A stretch of DNA of 45,346 nt. It comes from Firmicutes bacterium UBA7510. Lineage in GTDB: Bacteria > Bacillota > Clostridia > Tissierellales > Sedimentibacteraceae. Positions 8,799-17,499 of the stretch are shown piece after piece (positions within the stretch are counted from its first letter, which is position 1; each line of letters begins with the position of its first letter). The translations under genes were made by a program, and so were the position numbers. The stretch covers positions 269-45,614 of the forward strand of contig DLNM01000059.1 in NCBI GenBank assembly GCA_002479485.1, given 5' to 3'. The notes beneath the pieces are model-generated. The model saw nothing but the letters and a program-made list of their open reading frames with translations, had not been told where the DNA came from and did no database searches.

Positions 8799-9824
8799 TT
8801 ATAAACTTGCAATTTCTAGATTTGGACTTGCATTAAGAGAAAAATCAGAAAATTCTTCATTGTTGTATTTAAAATACGCACAACTGCCAATCATTGCTGC
8901 ATTATCTGTGCAAAGAATAGGAGAAGGCCTATATAGTAATAAATTACTATTTTCACATTCTTTTCCTAATGCCTCTCTAAGTCTGCTATTGCTTGCTACT
9001 CCACCAGCTAATGCTATTTTATTACAACCTTTTAATCTTGCTGCTTTTATTACCTTTTCAACTAAAACATCAATTACTGCTTCTTGAAAGGATGCCGCAA
9101 CATCAGCTTCAACTATTTTCCCACCTTTTTGAGTTGTTTGATTTATATAGTTTAAAACAGCTGACTTTAATCCACTAAAGCTAAAATCTAATGTTTCCTC
9201 ATCTAATTTTACTCTCGGAAAATGAATTGCATCTTTGTTTCCCAGCTTGGCAAGTTTATCGACCTTTGGTCCTCCAGGATATCCAAGGTTAAGTGCTCTA
9301 GCAATTTTGTCATATGCTTCCCCAGCAGCATCATCTCTAGTTCTTCCCATAACCTCATATTTGCCATAATCCTCTACATAAACAAGATGTGTATGTCCTC
9401 CAGATACAACAAGACACATAAATGGAGGTTCGAAGTTTTTATCCTCAATATAATTTGCACTTATATGTCCTTCTATATGATTAACACCTATAAGCGGCTT
9501 ATTCCATACATATGAAAGAGATTTTGCATAATTTATACCTATAAGCAAAGCTCCAACAAGTCCTGGACCATAAGTTACAGCTATTGCGTCTATATCATCT
9601 ACACTAACATTGGCTTCTTCCATAGCTTCCTTTACAACACTGCTTATATTTTCAATATGTTTTCTAGAAGCTACTTCAGGAACTACACCACCATATTTTT
9701 TATGAATTTCTATTTGCGAGGAAATAACATTAGATAAAACCTCACGTCCATTTCTAACAACTGAAGCTGCCGTTTCATCACAAGATGATTCTATTGCAAG
9801 TATATTAATTATTTTTTTATCCAT
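8799..9824 (-). CDS. tsaD: tRNA N6-adenosine threonylcarbamoyltransferase
   Basis: Catalytic subunit that transfers the threonylcarbamoyl group to A37 of ANN-decoding tRNAs, with TsaB and TsaE. It is a Kae1/TsaD protein of the ASKHA fold: ILAIESSCDETAAS at the N terminus, GPGLVGALLIG, the metal-binding HIEGH, VSGGHTHL, and ALAGGVASNSRLR with CTDNAAMIG toward the C terminus. The length of 341 residues is normal. The start is the ATG at 9824, 5 nt after GGAGGT; the TTG within the ribosome binding site is discounted. TsaE and TsaB are encoded upstream in the same direction, separated by rimI and a peptidase gene. Confidence 0.97.
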   Translation of the reverse strand: MDKKIINILAIESSCDETAASVVRNGREVLSNVISSQIEIHKKYGGVVPEVASRKHIENISSVVKEAMEEANVSVDDIDAIAVTYGPGLVGALLIGINYAKSLSYVWNKPLIGVNHIEGHISANYIEDKNFEPPFMCLVVSGGHTHLVYVEDYGKYEVMGRTRDDAAGEAYDKIARALNLGYPGGPKVDKLAKLGNKDAIHFPRVKLDEETLDFSFSGLKSAVLNYINQTTQKGGKIVEADVAASFQEAVIDVLVEKVIKAARLKGCNKIALAGGVASNSRLREALGKECENSNLLLYRPSPILCTDNAAMIGSCAYFKYNNEEFSDFSLNASPNLEIASL

Positions 9825-9850
9825 TGTAACCTCCAAACAAAATCACATAG

Positions 9851-9874
9851 AGCGAAATTGTTTTTTATTTCGCT
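9851..9874 (+). other. Hairpin between the VanY-type gene and tsaD
   Basis: AGCGAAAT/ATTTCGCT, 8-bp stem with an 8-nt loop, followed on the plus strand by TTTTATT. Both flanking genes run on the minus strand, where no T-run follows, so its role is unclear. It may be a pause or processing hairpin in the tsa transcript. Confidence 0.45.
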
Positions 9875-9876
9875 TT

Positions 9877-10758
9877 TTATTCTTCAAATAAATATTCTTC
9901 AAGAGTTAATCCACTATCATAAACTTTTTTAGCTAAATCTTCTCCTACATATCTAACATGCCACGGTTCATACATATAGCCTGTGATATCTTCTTTTCCT
10001 TTTTGATATCTAACTATAAAGCCAAATCTATATGCATTTTCACTTATCCATTTTCCTTCTTCAGTATCTCCAAAGTCTTCTGTTAATTGTAAATTTACAC
10101 TATCACTAGTTATATCCATTGCTAAACCAGTTTGATGTTCGCTTTGTCCAGGCTTTGCACTAAACTTGTCAGCCGCCTCTTTACCATGATTACTTACATA
10201 ACCATTATATAATGATACCTGTGTATCATATGATCTATAACCTGATCTTGCGTAAAGCTGAATTTTTATTTCGTCCATAGCTGTTTCAAACATAGTAGTT
10301 AAAGCATCCGCAGCACTTTTTCTCAGCTGATTTATCTCAGGGTTTTCAAGGCATGTAGGAACATCGGTAATTTTAACTAAATCCTCAGGAACATAGTCAT
10401 CACTTAAATTACGCTCTTTATTTACCACTACTTCTATTGAATCTTGGTTAGTAACAATGTTATTTTCATCAAGAAATGTCTCTACAACCTCAGTGTCATC
10501 ATCTTCAGGCTCATCTATAACATCATCTTTATTATTATCATCATTATTGTCTTTCTCACTATTATCGTTGATTTTAATATCTTCTCCATCCTGAATATTA
10601 TCAGAATCTTTATTCGGTTTATCTATGTTACTTGTTGGTTTTGAACAAGCAGTAAAAAATATCAATGATGTTATTAGTAAAACCAATAACACATGGTGTT
10701 TTGTTAATAAATTTTTAACTTTGTATTTTTTTGTACTTATTTTTTTGTTATTTTTCAT
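9877..10758 (-). CDS. VanY-type D-alanyl-D-alanine carboxypeptidase lipoprotein (M15B)
   Basis: Predicted to trim the terminal D-Ala from peptidoglycan stem peptides outside the membrane. The N terminus is Lys-rich, then a hydrophobic signal ends in a lipobox-like FFTAC. An acidic Asp/Asn/Glu-rich spacer (about 50-95) follows and probably acts as a flexible tether. The C-terminal M15 domain shows SGYRSYDTQ, the zinc motif SEHQTGLAMD (HxxxxxxD) and the third ligand in EPWHVRYVG. The start is set at the ATG at 10758; a TTG at 10767 is possible. It lies between rimI and tsaD in the tsa cluster, 10 nt after rimI. There is no vanHAX context, so housekeeping cell-wall trimming is more likely than resistance. 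Confidence 0.88.
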   Translation of the reverse strand: MKNNKKISTKKYKVKNLLTKHHVLLVLLITSLIFFTACSKPTSNIDKPNKDSDNIQDGEDIKINDNSEKDNNDDNNKDDVIDEPEDDDTEVVETFLDENNIVTNQDSIEVVVNKERNLSDDYVPEDLVKITDVPTCLENPEINQLRKSAADALTTMFETAMDEIKIQLYARSGYRSYDTQVSLYNGYVSNHGKEAADKFSAKPGQSEHQTGLAMDITSDSVNLQLTEDFGDTEEGKWISENAYRFGFIVRYQKGKEDITGYMYEPWHVRYVGEDLAKKVYDSGLTLEEYLFEE

Positions 10759-10768
10759 TTTTTTCAAC

Positions 10769-11209
10769 CTATAATTCCTTCCACATAATTATTGCATCTT
10801 CAATTGGATTTGAATAATACTTTGGCCTTTTACCAGTATTAATAAATCCAAGCTGCTCGTATAATTTAATAGCTACTGCGTTAGACTCTCTTACCTCTAA
10901 AGTAAGTCTAAATATATCATTTTTATTACATACATCAAATAAATAATTTAATAATAGTTTAGACAATCCTAATCCTCTATAGTTTGGCAAGACAGCTACG
11001 TTTGTAATATGTCCTTCATCATATATTTTCCAAATTCCAACATATGCGACAACTTTATCATCACATTCTAGACAAATATATAAAGCCATATTATTTAAAA
11101 GTTCACTTTCAAATGCTGTTCTTGACCATGGAACTGAGAATGATGCATTTTCTATTTCTAATATGTCATCTAAATCTTCATGCCTAACTTCTCGTATGGA
11201 AATTTTCAT
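10769..11209 (-). CDS. rimI: Ribosomal-protein-alanine N-acetyltransferase (GNAT)
   Basis: A 146-residue GNAT acetyltransferase. Motif A for acetyl-CoA binding is ITNVAVLPNYRGLGLSKLL (RxxGxS/A form), followed by LEVRESNAVAIKLYEQLGF, which is highly characteristic of RimI. RimI acetylates the N-terminal alanine of ribosomal protein S18 in E. coli. The start overlaps the stop of tsaB by 4 nt (ATGA), the usual tsaB-rimI arrangement in Firmicutes. Confidence 0.93.
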   Translation of the reverse strand: MKISIREVRHEDLDDILEIENASFSVPWSRTAFESELLNNMALYICLECDDKVVAYVGIWKIYDEGHITNVAVLPNYRGLGLSKLLLNYLFDVCNKNDIFRLTLEVRESNAVAIKLYEQLGFINTGKRPKYYSNPIEDAIIMWKEL

Positions 11210-11901
11210 TTAATATCACACATTCTTTCTGCTTGAGATGGTCTTAAATATTCAGGTGAAAAGTCATAACAAGATACCATTTTATTTTCCTTTATTAACT
11301 GATATCCTACATGATTTATAGATGATGCACTTAATATATTATATTTTTCTGGAGCAAAATAGATTTTTTTATTTATTTTGCTCTGTAATACTTCTTTATA
11401 ATTAATTGATCCATCCCCATTTAGCACCACATCATTGTCTAAACCATTAATTATATCAACAAGTTCATCAATATTGATTGGAAATTGTTCCTTAACTGTA
11501 ACAAGATTATTATTTTCCCATTTGTATATACCAGAATATGCTCTGCCACCTTTAGCATCAAGTATAGGTATAATGTATCTACTACTGTCAAATACATTTG
11601 CTGCTAGTGCTTTCATTGTAGGTACTGCTACCATAGGTATATCTAAGGCCTGTGCTAATCCCTTAGCTATGGCAGCTCCGATTCTTAATCCAGTATAAGA
11701 ACCTGGTCCTTTTGATATAGCAATAACATCAATATCATTAAGGCTAATTTCATTATCCTCTAGTGCTTTAACAATAAGTGGCATTAATTTTTCAGAATGA
11801 GTTTTTTTATGATTTTGCGTATATTCACAAAGTAATATTTCATCTTCTGAGATTGCACATGATGCTGTGATACTTGCTGATTCAATTCCTAATATTTTCA
11901 T
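11206..11901 (-). CDS. tsaB: tRNA threonylcarbamoyladenosine biosynthesis protein TsaB
   Basis: Scaffold partner of TsaD in t6A37 synthesis. It is an ASKHA-fold protein related to TsaD but without its metal-binding HxxxH site. Visible family motifs are LGIESASITAS at the N terminus, ISKGPGSYTGLRIGAAIAKGLA, and VPTMKALAAN. The length of 231 residues is typical. It overlaps tsaE upstream by 20 nt and rimI downstream by 4 nt, so the three genes are tightly coupled. Confidence 0.95.
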   Translation of the reverse strand: MKILGIESASITASCAISEDEILLCEYTQNHKKTHSEKLMPLIVKALEDNEISLNDIDVIAISKGPGSYTGLRIGAAIAKGLAQALDIPMVAVPTMKALAANVFDSSRYIIPILDAKGGRAYSGIYKWENNNLVTVKEQFPINIDELVDIINGLDNDVVLNGDGSINYKEVLQSKINKKIYFAPEKYNILSASSINHVGYQLIKENKMVSCYDFSPEYLRPSQAERMCDIK

Positions 11902-12355
11902 ACTTTTGCAACTCCTCTTTTATAATATTAAATTGTTCGCCTTCTCCATTAATATCTAACTCTCTATTGTTATTTTCATAATTAATATTAATTGTTATAT
12001 TAATTGCTGATTTAGGTATAAGTCCTTTTATTTTACTTGCCCATTCAATGATACAAACTCCATCCGAATTAATGTATTCATCATAGCCTAAATCATACAT
12101 TTCATCCTCAGAATCAAGTCTATAGGCATCCATATGATACAAATTCAGCCTTCCATTATATTCCTTGATTATTGTAAATGTAGGACTTGTAACATAATCG
12201 TGAATTTCTAGTCCTTTAGCAATAGACTGTGTAAGTGTAGTTTTACCAGCACCTAGGTCACCTTCCAAGCATATAACAGTCCCACTTTTTAAGCTTTCAC
12301 CAATTATTTTACCTATTTTGTCTGTATCTTGTAAATTACTTGCTTTAATAATCAT
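11882..12355 (-). CDS. tsaE: tRNA threonylcarbamoyladenosine biosynthesis ATPase TsaE
   Basis: Small ATPase that drives turnover of the TsaB-TsaD complex. It has Walker A GDLGAGKTT, then TSPTFTIIKEY, the LYHMDAYRL motif and CIIEWASK, all characteristic of the YjeE/TsaE family. The ATG at 12355 lies just after AAGGAAGA and starts directly with MIIKASN; the ATG at 12370 overlaps the ribosome binding region. It is the first gene of the tsa cluster; its 3' end extends 20 nt into tsaB. Confidence 0.95.
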   Translation of the reverse strand: MIIKASNLQDTDKIGKIIGESLKSGTVICLEGDLGAGKTTLTQSIAKGLEIHDYVTSPTFTIIKEYNGRLNLYHMDAYRLDSEDEMYDLGYDEYINSDGVCIIEWASKIKGLIPKSAINITININYENNNRELDINGEGEQFNIIKEELQKYENIRN

Positions 12356-12426
12356 TATTCTTCCTTCCATGCAATAATCTAGATTCGGGGGACACCCTTC
12401 CCTCTAAAGTAAAAATGTACGTGGTT

Positions 12427-13773
12427 TTATTTTAATAAAATCTTTGCTATCTCGTTTACATTACCAGCACCCATAGTAATTATTATATCACCACTATTTG
12501 CTTTTTTCAACGCAAGTAAAGCAGCATTTTCAAAATTTTCAGCATATAAAGCATTTGCATTATATTTTTTCGTAGCCTCTACTAGTTCATTAGAATTAAC
12601 TAGACCAGTATCCTTCTCTCTCGATGCATATATATCTACTATTATAATTTCATCAGTAAGTTCAAAAACTCTGGCAAATTGCTCAAGAAGAGCCTTTGTT
12701 CTAGTGAAAGTATGAGGTTGGAATATAGTTATAACCTTGCCCTCTGTATTTTTATTAGCGCTTGTTAAGGTTGCTTTTATTTCTTCAGGATGATGTGCAT
12801 AATCATCTAATATAGTTATACCATCCTTTACTCCCTTTAACTCATATCTTCTCTTAGTTCCTGTAAATTTCTTTAAACCAAGTTTTATAGTGTCAATATC
12901 AATACCTAATTCCATTGCAGTAACTATAGCTGACAATGAATTAAGTATATTATGTTCTCCAAATACACCTAGTTCAACGTCAAATCTATCATTATTATAG
13001 ACAACTGTAAATTTAGGGAATGGCAAATATTCAACATTAATTGCATATATATCAGCATTATTGTCAAATCCAAATGATACTATTCTTGAATTAATATCCT
13101 TAAATAAATGCTTGTTTTTGTCATTAACTATTAAAAGACCATCACTTGGCAACTTATTAGCAAATTCAACAAAAGCATCATTGATATCATTAATATCTTT
13201 ATAGTAATCTAAATGATCTTCATCTACATTAAGTATGATGCTAATAGTAGGGAAAAAGTTCAAAAAATTTCTCTTATATTCACAAGCCTCTGTTAATAAT
13301 AAGTCTCCCTTTCCTATTTTTATATTTCCTCCAATAACATCTAATTCTCCTCCTAAAAATATAGTAGGATCAAGAGTTGAATTGATTAAAATTGAAGATA
13401 GCATACCTGTAGTTGTTGTTTTACCATGAGTACCTGAAACAGCAATAGAATGATTATGCTCCTTCATAATGTTTCCTAAGAATTCTGCTCTACCCTGTAT
13501 TTTAATACCAAGCTCTTTCGCTCTAAGTAATTCCTCATTATCTTCTCTAATCGCAGAAGTGTATACTAATAAGTCTATATCATCAGTTATGTTTTCTTTT
13601 TTGTGTCCAATATATATTTTTGCTCCATCGTTTTTAAGCTTTTGTATTAAGTCCGAGTTATTTTCATCTGAGCCTGACACCCTTACATTATTGTTTAACA
13701 TTAACTCTGCTAAACCACTCATACTTATTCCACCAATTCCAATGAAAAAAATATGACCTATATTTTTATACAT
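12427..13773 (-). CDS. murC: UDP-N-acetylmuramate--L-alanine ligase
   Basis: ATP-dependent addition of L-Ala to UDP-MurNAc, the first peptide step of peptidoglycan precursor synthesis in the cytoplasm. Mur ligase features in order: HIFFIGIGGISMSGLA Rossmann start, the P-loop VSGTHGKTTTTGM, the LTEACEYKRNFL segment, NVDEDHLDYY, and the C-terminal DDYAHHPEEI and FQPHTFTR. The length of 448 residues is normal. The start is the ATG at 13773, 5 nt after GGAGGT; the upstream ATG lies in the ribosome binding site. It stands apart from other mur genes here, with a 56-nt gap before tsaE. Confidence 0.96.
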   Translation of the reverse strand: MYKNIGHIFFIGIGGISMSGLAELMLNNNVRVSGSDENNSDLIQKLKNDGAKIYIGHKKENITDDIDLLVYTSAIREDNEELLRAKELGIKIQGRAEFLGNIMKEHNHSIAVSGTHGKTTTTGMLSSILINSTLDPTIFLGGELDVIGGNIKIGKGDLLLTEACEYKRNFLNFFPTISIILNVDEDHLDYYKDINDINDAFVEFANKLPSDGLLIVNDKNKHLFKDINSRIVSFGFDNNADIYAINVEYLPFPKFTVVYNNDRFDVELGVFGEHNILNSLSAIVTAMELGIDIDTIKLGLKKFTGTKRRYELKGVKDGITILDDYAHHPEEIKATLTSANKNTEGKVITIFQPHTFTRTKALLEQFARVFELTDEIIIVDIYASREKDTGLVNSNELVEATKKYNANALYAENFENAALLALKKANSGDIIITMGAGNVNEIAKILLK

Positions 13774-13787
13774 AATTACCTCCATTA

Positions 13788-13829
13788 CGCTGTTTCGCAG
13801 CGGTGTAAAATGTTTTTATTTCACACTTT
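13788..13829 (-). other. Small hairpins in the murC leader
   Basis: Reading toward murC: TGTGAAAT/ATTTTACA (with one G-T pair) and then CGCTG/CAGCG just upstream of the GGAGG. They are close enough to the ribosome binding site to affect translation, but no known riboswitch class is recognisable. Confidence 0.35.
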
Positions 13830-13972
13830 CTCCTAAAATTTATATATCTATTACTATCGAAAGTAGTTATTATACTTATATTAAAATAATATTAATACAT
13901 TCTTACTATTATATAATTATTTTAACGTTTTGTAAATATATAAAAGGGGCAAAGGTTTTTTTAAATTTTAGC

Positions 13973-15220
13973 CTAAGTATTGTCTTTACCATATCTATAG
14001 GCATTATAATCAGAGGTTATTATGTCAAAATTATACTTATTTATATCTTCTATGGATATACTATTTATATATTCATTAGGAGTTGTTATTTTTGATATTT
14101 CGTAGCCTTCCTCTATTAATTTATTGACAGTTTTCTTATATATTAGTCTTTCCTTAGGTAAGATTTCCTTTTTTCTTAATATATTTTTAAATGTACTTTT
14201 TAGGTCATTTAGAAAATCATCCTTTTTAAATATAAACTCTTTTTCTTCAAAGCTTTTTTTCTTATTTTTTTTATGTTTATAACTTCTTAAGCTCCTATAA
14301 AGTATAAATATAATACCTGCTATTAATAATATTTACAATGTGTTATAAATTACACTAAAATCTGCAACCTCTCCTACTTTTTCTAACACCTCTTCCTTAG
14401 GTAATTCCGGTAACGGTGTTTGTTCAATACCAAAATGTTCTTTCAACTGATTAATTCTATCACCAACAAAAAGCATGAAATCAGAATTAAAAAATCTCTC
14501 CATAAATGATGTAAAGGAACTTGAAATCTTTTCTAACAACGAATCAGTAGCTGGTTCAATAAAATCATAAAATATTTTTACAAGATGTAAAAGCCCTTGT
14601 TTAAAAAACGTAAAAATAGTAGTAATAGCAGCTACTAAAAAATTAAACATAAATAAATTTTTATTTTTATTAATAGTATTTTTGCCCTCAAAATGTTCAT
14701 TGAAATTGATACACACAACATAAAAAACACTGACAGCAGAGTAAATAAGTATATAATCAATAACTTTATTACCAAATGCTATAATCCTTTTATCAGCAAT
14801 ATAAAATGAAGTTGATACAATTATAAGTGCAAGTGATTTAGCTACCTTTATATATACTGATGTATTAACTCTATTCGTCCTAAGAGCAAATATTGATATA
14901 ATAGCAAAATATGCAGATGTAAATGTAATCATGAAAAAGCCTTGTTCAAAGGCGCTAGCTATTCCTGCTAATATGCAAGATATTCCATTTAAAATAATAA
15001 ACTTTTTACTTTCTGATAAATCAATATCTTCTTTATTCTCATAGATATTTAACAAATTAAAAATTATAAAGTAAAAAAATACGCTAAATATAATTACAAG
15101 ATTATAATTAGGTCTATTTTCAAGTATATTATCACATACATTAATAAATAATAGTATGCTTCCTATCATGTAATAAAATGAATGTATAATATATAAAAAA
15201 ATATGATTAAATCTTTTCAT
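13973..15220 (-). pseudogene. DUF4129-type membrane protein, split by one in-frame TAA
   Basis: Third gene of a moxR-DUF58 operon. The first 295 codons encode five or six membrane segments and a soluble stretch, then hit TAA at 14335-14333. The same frame stays open for 119 more codons to a TAG at 13975-13973. That part begins with a hydrophobic helix (ILLIAGIIFILYRS), a Lys-rich stretch, and a typical DUF4129 end (RLIYKKTVNKLIEEGYE, TTPNEYIN, YNAYRYGKDN). The stop falls inside the predicted last membrane helix and could come from one base change. It might be a nonsense mutation, a sequencing error, or readthrough. Family partners often carry a transglutaminase domain; none is visible. The ATG at 15220 follows GGAGGT; upstream GTG discounted. 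Confidence 0.85.
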
Positions 15221-15242
15221 ATTAACCTCCACTCCTCAACTA

Positions 15243-16352
15243 TCATTTAAAGTATGAAATTCTAATATTTTTATCATTTAATTGAACGTCACTATTTTTA
15301 TACAAAAATATACATACCTTGTAATTTTTACTTGATAAAAATCTAGCTATGTTATATAAGTATCCTGACATTTCATATTTAATAAAAACAATTATATTAT
15401 TATCCATAAAGCTTCTAATATATTTATCCATTGTGTTTTTAAAGGTATCAAAGCTTTTATACTCCATACATGTCAGCATATCATTTATAAGAATAATATT
15501 ATTAAGGCTCATATCTGGGAATACAATATTTTTAACATAGTGCTTCATATACGAATTAGTTCCAAATCCTACAGGTATTTTATTTTTATATGCATTATTA
15601 ACCAGTGAGGCAGCAAAGCTTATTGCCTTTTCAATATATATTTCATCATATGTCTTAGTTTCAGAGCCACTAAAAACATCTATAAAAATCATAATCGACG
15701 GATCTGAGGTAAAATCATATTTTTTAACATAAAATTCTCCTAGCTTGGCAGTTGCCTTCCAATCTATATCCTTGAAGCTATCATGAGTGTTATAAGGCCT
15801 AACACCAGAATAAAATATTGGATCAGGTGCAATCCATCTTTTTACTAAAAAATTTCCCTGCATAGAGGTACTATCACTTATACACTCATCTGTCTTTTTA
15901 GGCTTAGGGGTTACAAACAACTCAATTTCATTATTTACGGCTAAGGTTACTTTAGTAAATCCAAAAATATCTATTAAGGTTACATTAGCAGCTATAGTGT
16001 AATAACCTCTTTTTATCGGCTTTAAAATAATAGATTTTTTCAATCTTTGATATGACAACAAAGATGTTACAACAGTGTAGGTATAAAAATCCTCATTATC
16101 TAAATCTTCTTTTAAACTCTCATCTTCTAGCTCTATATTTTTATTAATAAAAAGATTTATTTTAAATATTGGTATAATTAAAAATTTTCTATTTATTAAT
16201 TCAATGTTTAGTTTAACTTCTTCTTGCTCAGTGGTTTTATTATCATCAAAATAAAGCTTTATTTTAAGCTTAGATGCGCAGAAAGCCTTAAAATATTTAT
16301 TTGATATAAAAACAATTAATAAGACAGCTAAAATTAATAAAAATTCAATCAT
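15243..16352 (-). CDS. DUF58 domain protein
   Basis: A 369-residue membrane-anchored protein of the DUF58 family, which normally accompanies MoxR ATPases; the exact function is not established. An N-terminal membrane segment (about 2-18) is followed by a beta-rich region. The diagnostic motif is VRPYNTHDSFKDIDWKATAK (RxYxxxDxxxxIDWkatA) at about residues 180-200, then a vWA-like stretch with IMIFIDVFSGSE, resembling a MIDAS start (DxFSxS). Its start overlaps the end of moxR by 1 nt (TAATG). The module is thought to assemble or activate partner proteins, probably the broken membrane protein downstream. Confidence 0.9.
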   Translation of the reverse strand: MIEFLLILAVLLIVFISNKYFKAFCASKLKIKLYFDDNKTTEQEEVKLNIELINRKFLIIPIFKINLFINKNIELEDESLKEDLDNEDFYTYTVVTSLLSYQRLKKSIILKPIKRGYYTIAANVTLIDIFGFTKVTLAVNNEIELFVTPKPKKTDECISDSTSMQGNFLVKRWIAPDPIFYSGVRPYNTHDSFKDIDWKATAKLGEFYVKKYDFTSDPSIMIFIDVFSGSETKTYDEIYIEKAISFAASLVNNAYKNKIPVGFGTNSYMKHYVKNIVFPDMSLNNIILINDMLTCMEYKSFDTFKNTMDKYIRSFMDNNIIVFIKYEMSGYLYNIARFLSSKNYKVCIFLYKNSDVQLNDKNIRISYFK

Positions 16353-17314
16353 TAGGCTTCATCCTTTACCATATTAAAATCTTCAGTAGGAACATTTATG
16401 CCTTCTATTATTTCTTTAATTAATTTTTCTTGAATATTTTCATATGAGTATGAAAAACCATTAGCAATAATTCTATGTGATAGAACATACTTACCTAAGT
16501 ATTTAACATCATCAGGTAAAACATATTCTCTACCCTTTATTGCCGAATAAGCCTTTAGGCATTTATAAAATACTAAACTACCTCTTGGACTTACGCCAAG
16601 AAGTATTTGCTCATTATTTCTAGTTCTATTTACTATCTCTAACATATATTGTAAAACAGTATCGTTTAACACAACATTATTAATTTCTTCCCGATACTTT
16701 AATATTTCCTCACAATTAATTATAGGTTTAATTTCTTCTAAAGGATTTTTACAACCATGATTTTTTATTAGATTTATTTCATTGTCTAAGCTTGGATAAC
16801 CAAGTGACATTTTAATTGTAAATCTATCTAGCTGAGCTTCTGGCAATGGAGATGTACCTGAGTTTTCTACAGGATTTTGAGTAGCCAATACTATAAATGG
16901 CTGATTTAAACTATATGTAACTCCATCAACAGATATTTGAGACTCAGCCATTGCTTCAAGTAAACTTGATTGTGTTCTTGGAGCTGCACGATTTATCTCA
17001 TCTGCTAATACAATTTGACTAAATAATGGCCCCTGATTAAATTCAAATTCTCCCTTTTGCTGGTTGTAAAAATTCACTCCTATTAAATCAGATGGAAGTA
17101 AATCTGGAGTAAACTGAATTCTTTTAAATTCTGCTGAAATAGACTTTGATATAGATTTTGCAAGCATAGTTTTTCCTGTACCTGGAACGTCCTCAAGTAA
17201 GACATGTCCAGAAACTAGCATTGTCATCAAAATTAACTCCACTGCTTCATCGCACCCGACCATGACTTTTGAAACGTTTTCTTTTAATTTGTTACTTATA
17301 CTATTAATTAACAT
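16352..17314 (-). CDS. MoxR-family AAA+ ATPase
   Basis: A 320-residue AAA+ ATPase with chaperone-like roles toward vWA/DUF58 partners. Walker A is LLEDVPGTGKTMLAKS (about 36-51); Walker B with sensor is VLADEINRAAPRTQSSLLEAM. QNPVENSGTSPLPEAQLDRF and GVSPRGSLVFYKCLKA mark the MoxR lid domain. The ATG follows GGGAGGGG by 5 nt. It leads the moxR-DUF58-DUF4129 operon from a promoter at 17377-17405. Confidence 0.94.
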   Translation of the reverse strand: MLINSISNKLKENVSKVMVGCDEAVELILMTMLVSGHVLLEDVPGTGKTMLAKSISKSISAEFKRIQFTPDLLPSDLIGVNFYNQQKGEFEFNQGPLFSQIVLADEINRAAPRTQSSLLEAMAESQISVDGVTYSLNQPFIVLATQNPVENSGTSPLPEAQLDRFTIKMSLGYPSLDNEINLIKNHGCKNPLEEIKPIINCEEILKYREEINNVVLNDTVLQYMLEIVNRTRNNEQILLGVSPRGSLVFYKCLKAYSAIKGREYVLPDDVKYLGKYVLSHRIIANGFSYSYENIQEKLIKEIIEGINVPTEDFNMVKDEA

Positions 17315-17376
17315 AAACCCCTCCCAAAATATTAATATAATTTATTAAATATAGCAAATTTCTCCAATTATCTATC

Positions 17377-17405
17377 ATTATAGCATAATAAATTTGATAA
17401 GTAAA
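17377..17405 (-). promoter_or_regulatory. Promoter of the moxR operon
   Basis: TTTACT (17405-17400), 17-nt spacer, TATAAT (17382-17377), about 60 nt upstream of the moxR start. Confidence 0.65.
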
Positions 17406-17423
17406 TATTTTTTACCTTAAAAT

Positions 17424-17479
17424 AAAAAAAGTGAACTAGTTCACTCTAAAAAAGTTTATATCATTTTATTGATATAAAC
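17424..17479 (-). terminator. Tandem terminators after apbE
   Basis: Two hairpins in the direction of apbE transcription: GTTTATATCA/TGATATAAAC followed by T6, then the palindrome AGTGAACTAGTTCACT followed by T7. They close the EET operon. The second hairpin closely resembles the last hairpin of the cascade at 30046-30067. Confidence 0.88.
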
Positions 17480-17499
17480 CTTTGTTTTTTATTAATATT

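Noticed and set aside
8719..9178. Plus-strand open frames opposite the end of tsaD
   Set aside because: They overlap tsaD and the bidirectional terminator, and resemble no protein family.
9877..10758. A vancomycin-resistance gene
   Set aside because: The VanY-type peptidase is alone, without vanHAX or vanRS, inside a tRNA-modification cluster; housekeeping cell-wall trimming is more likely.
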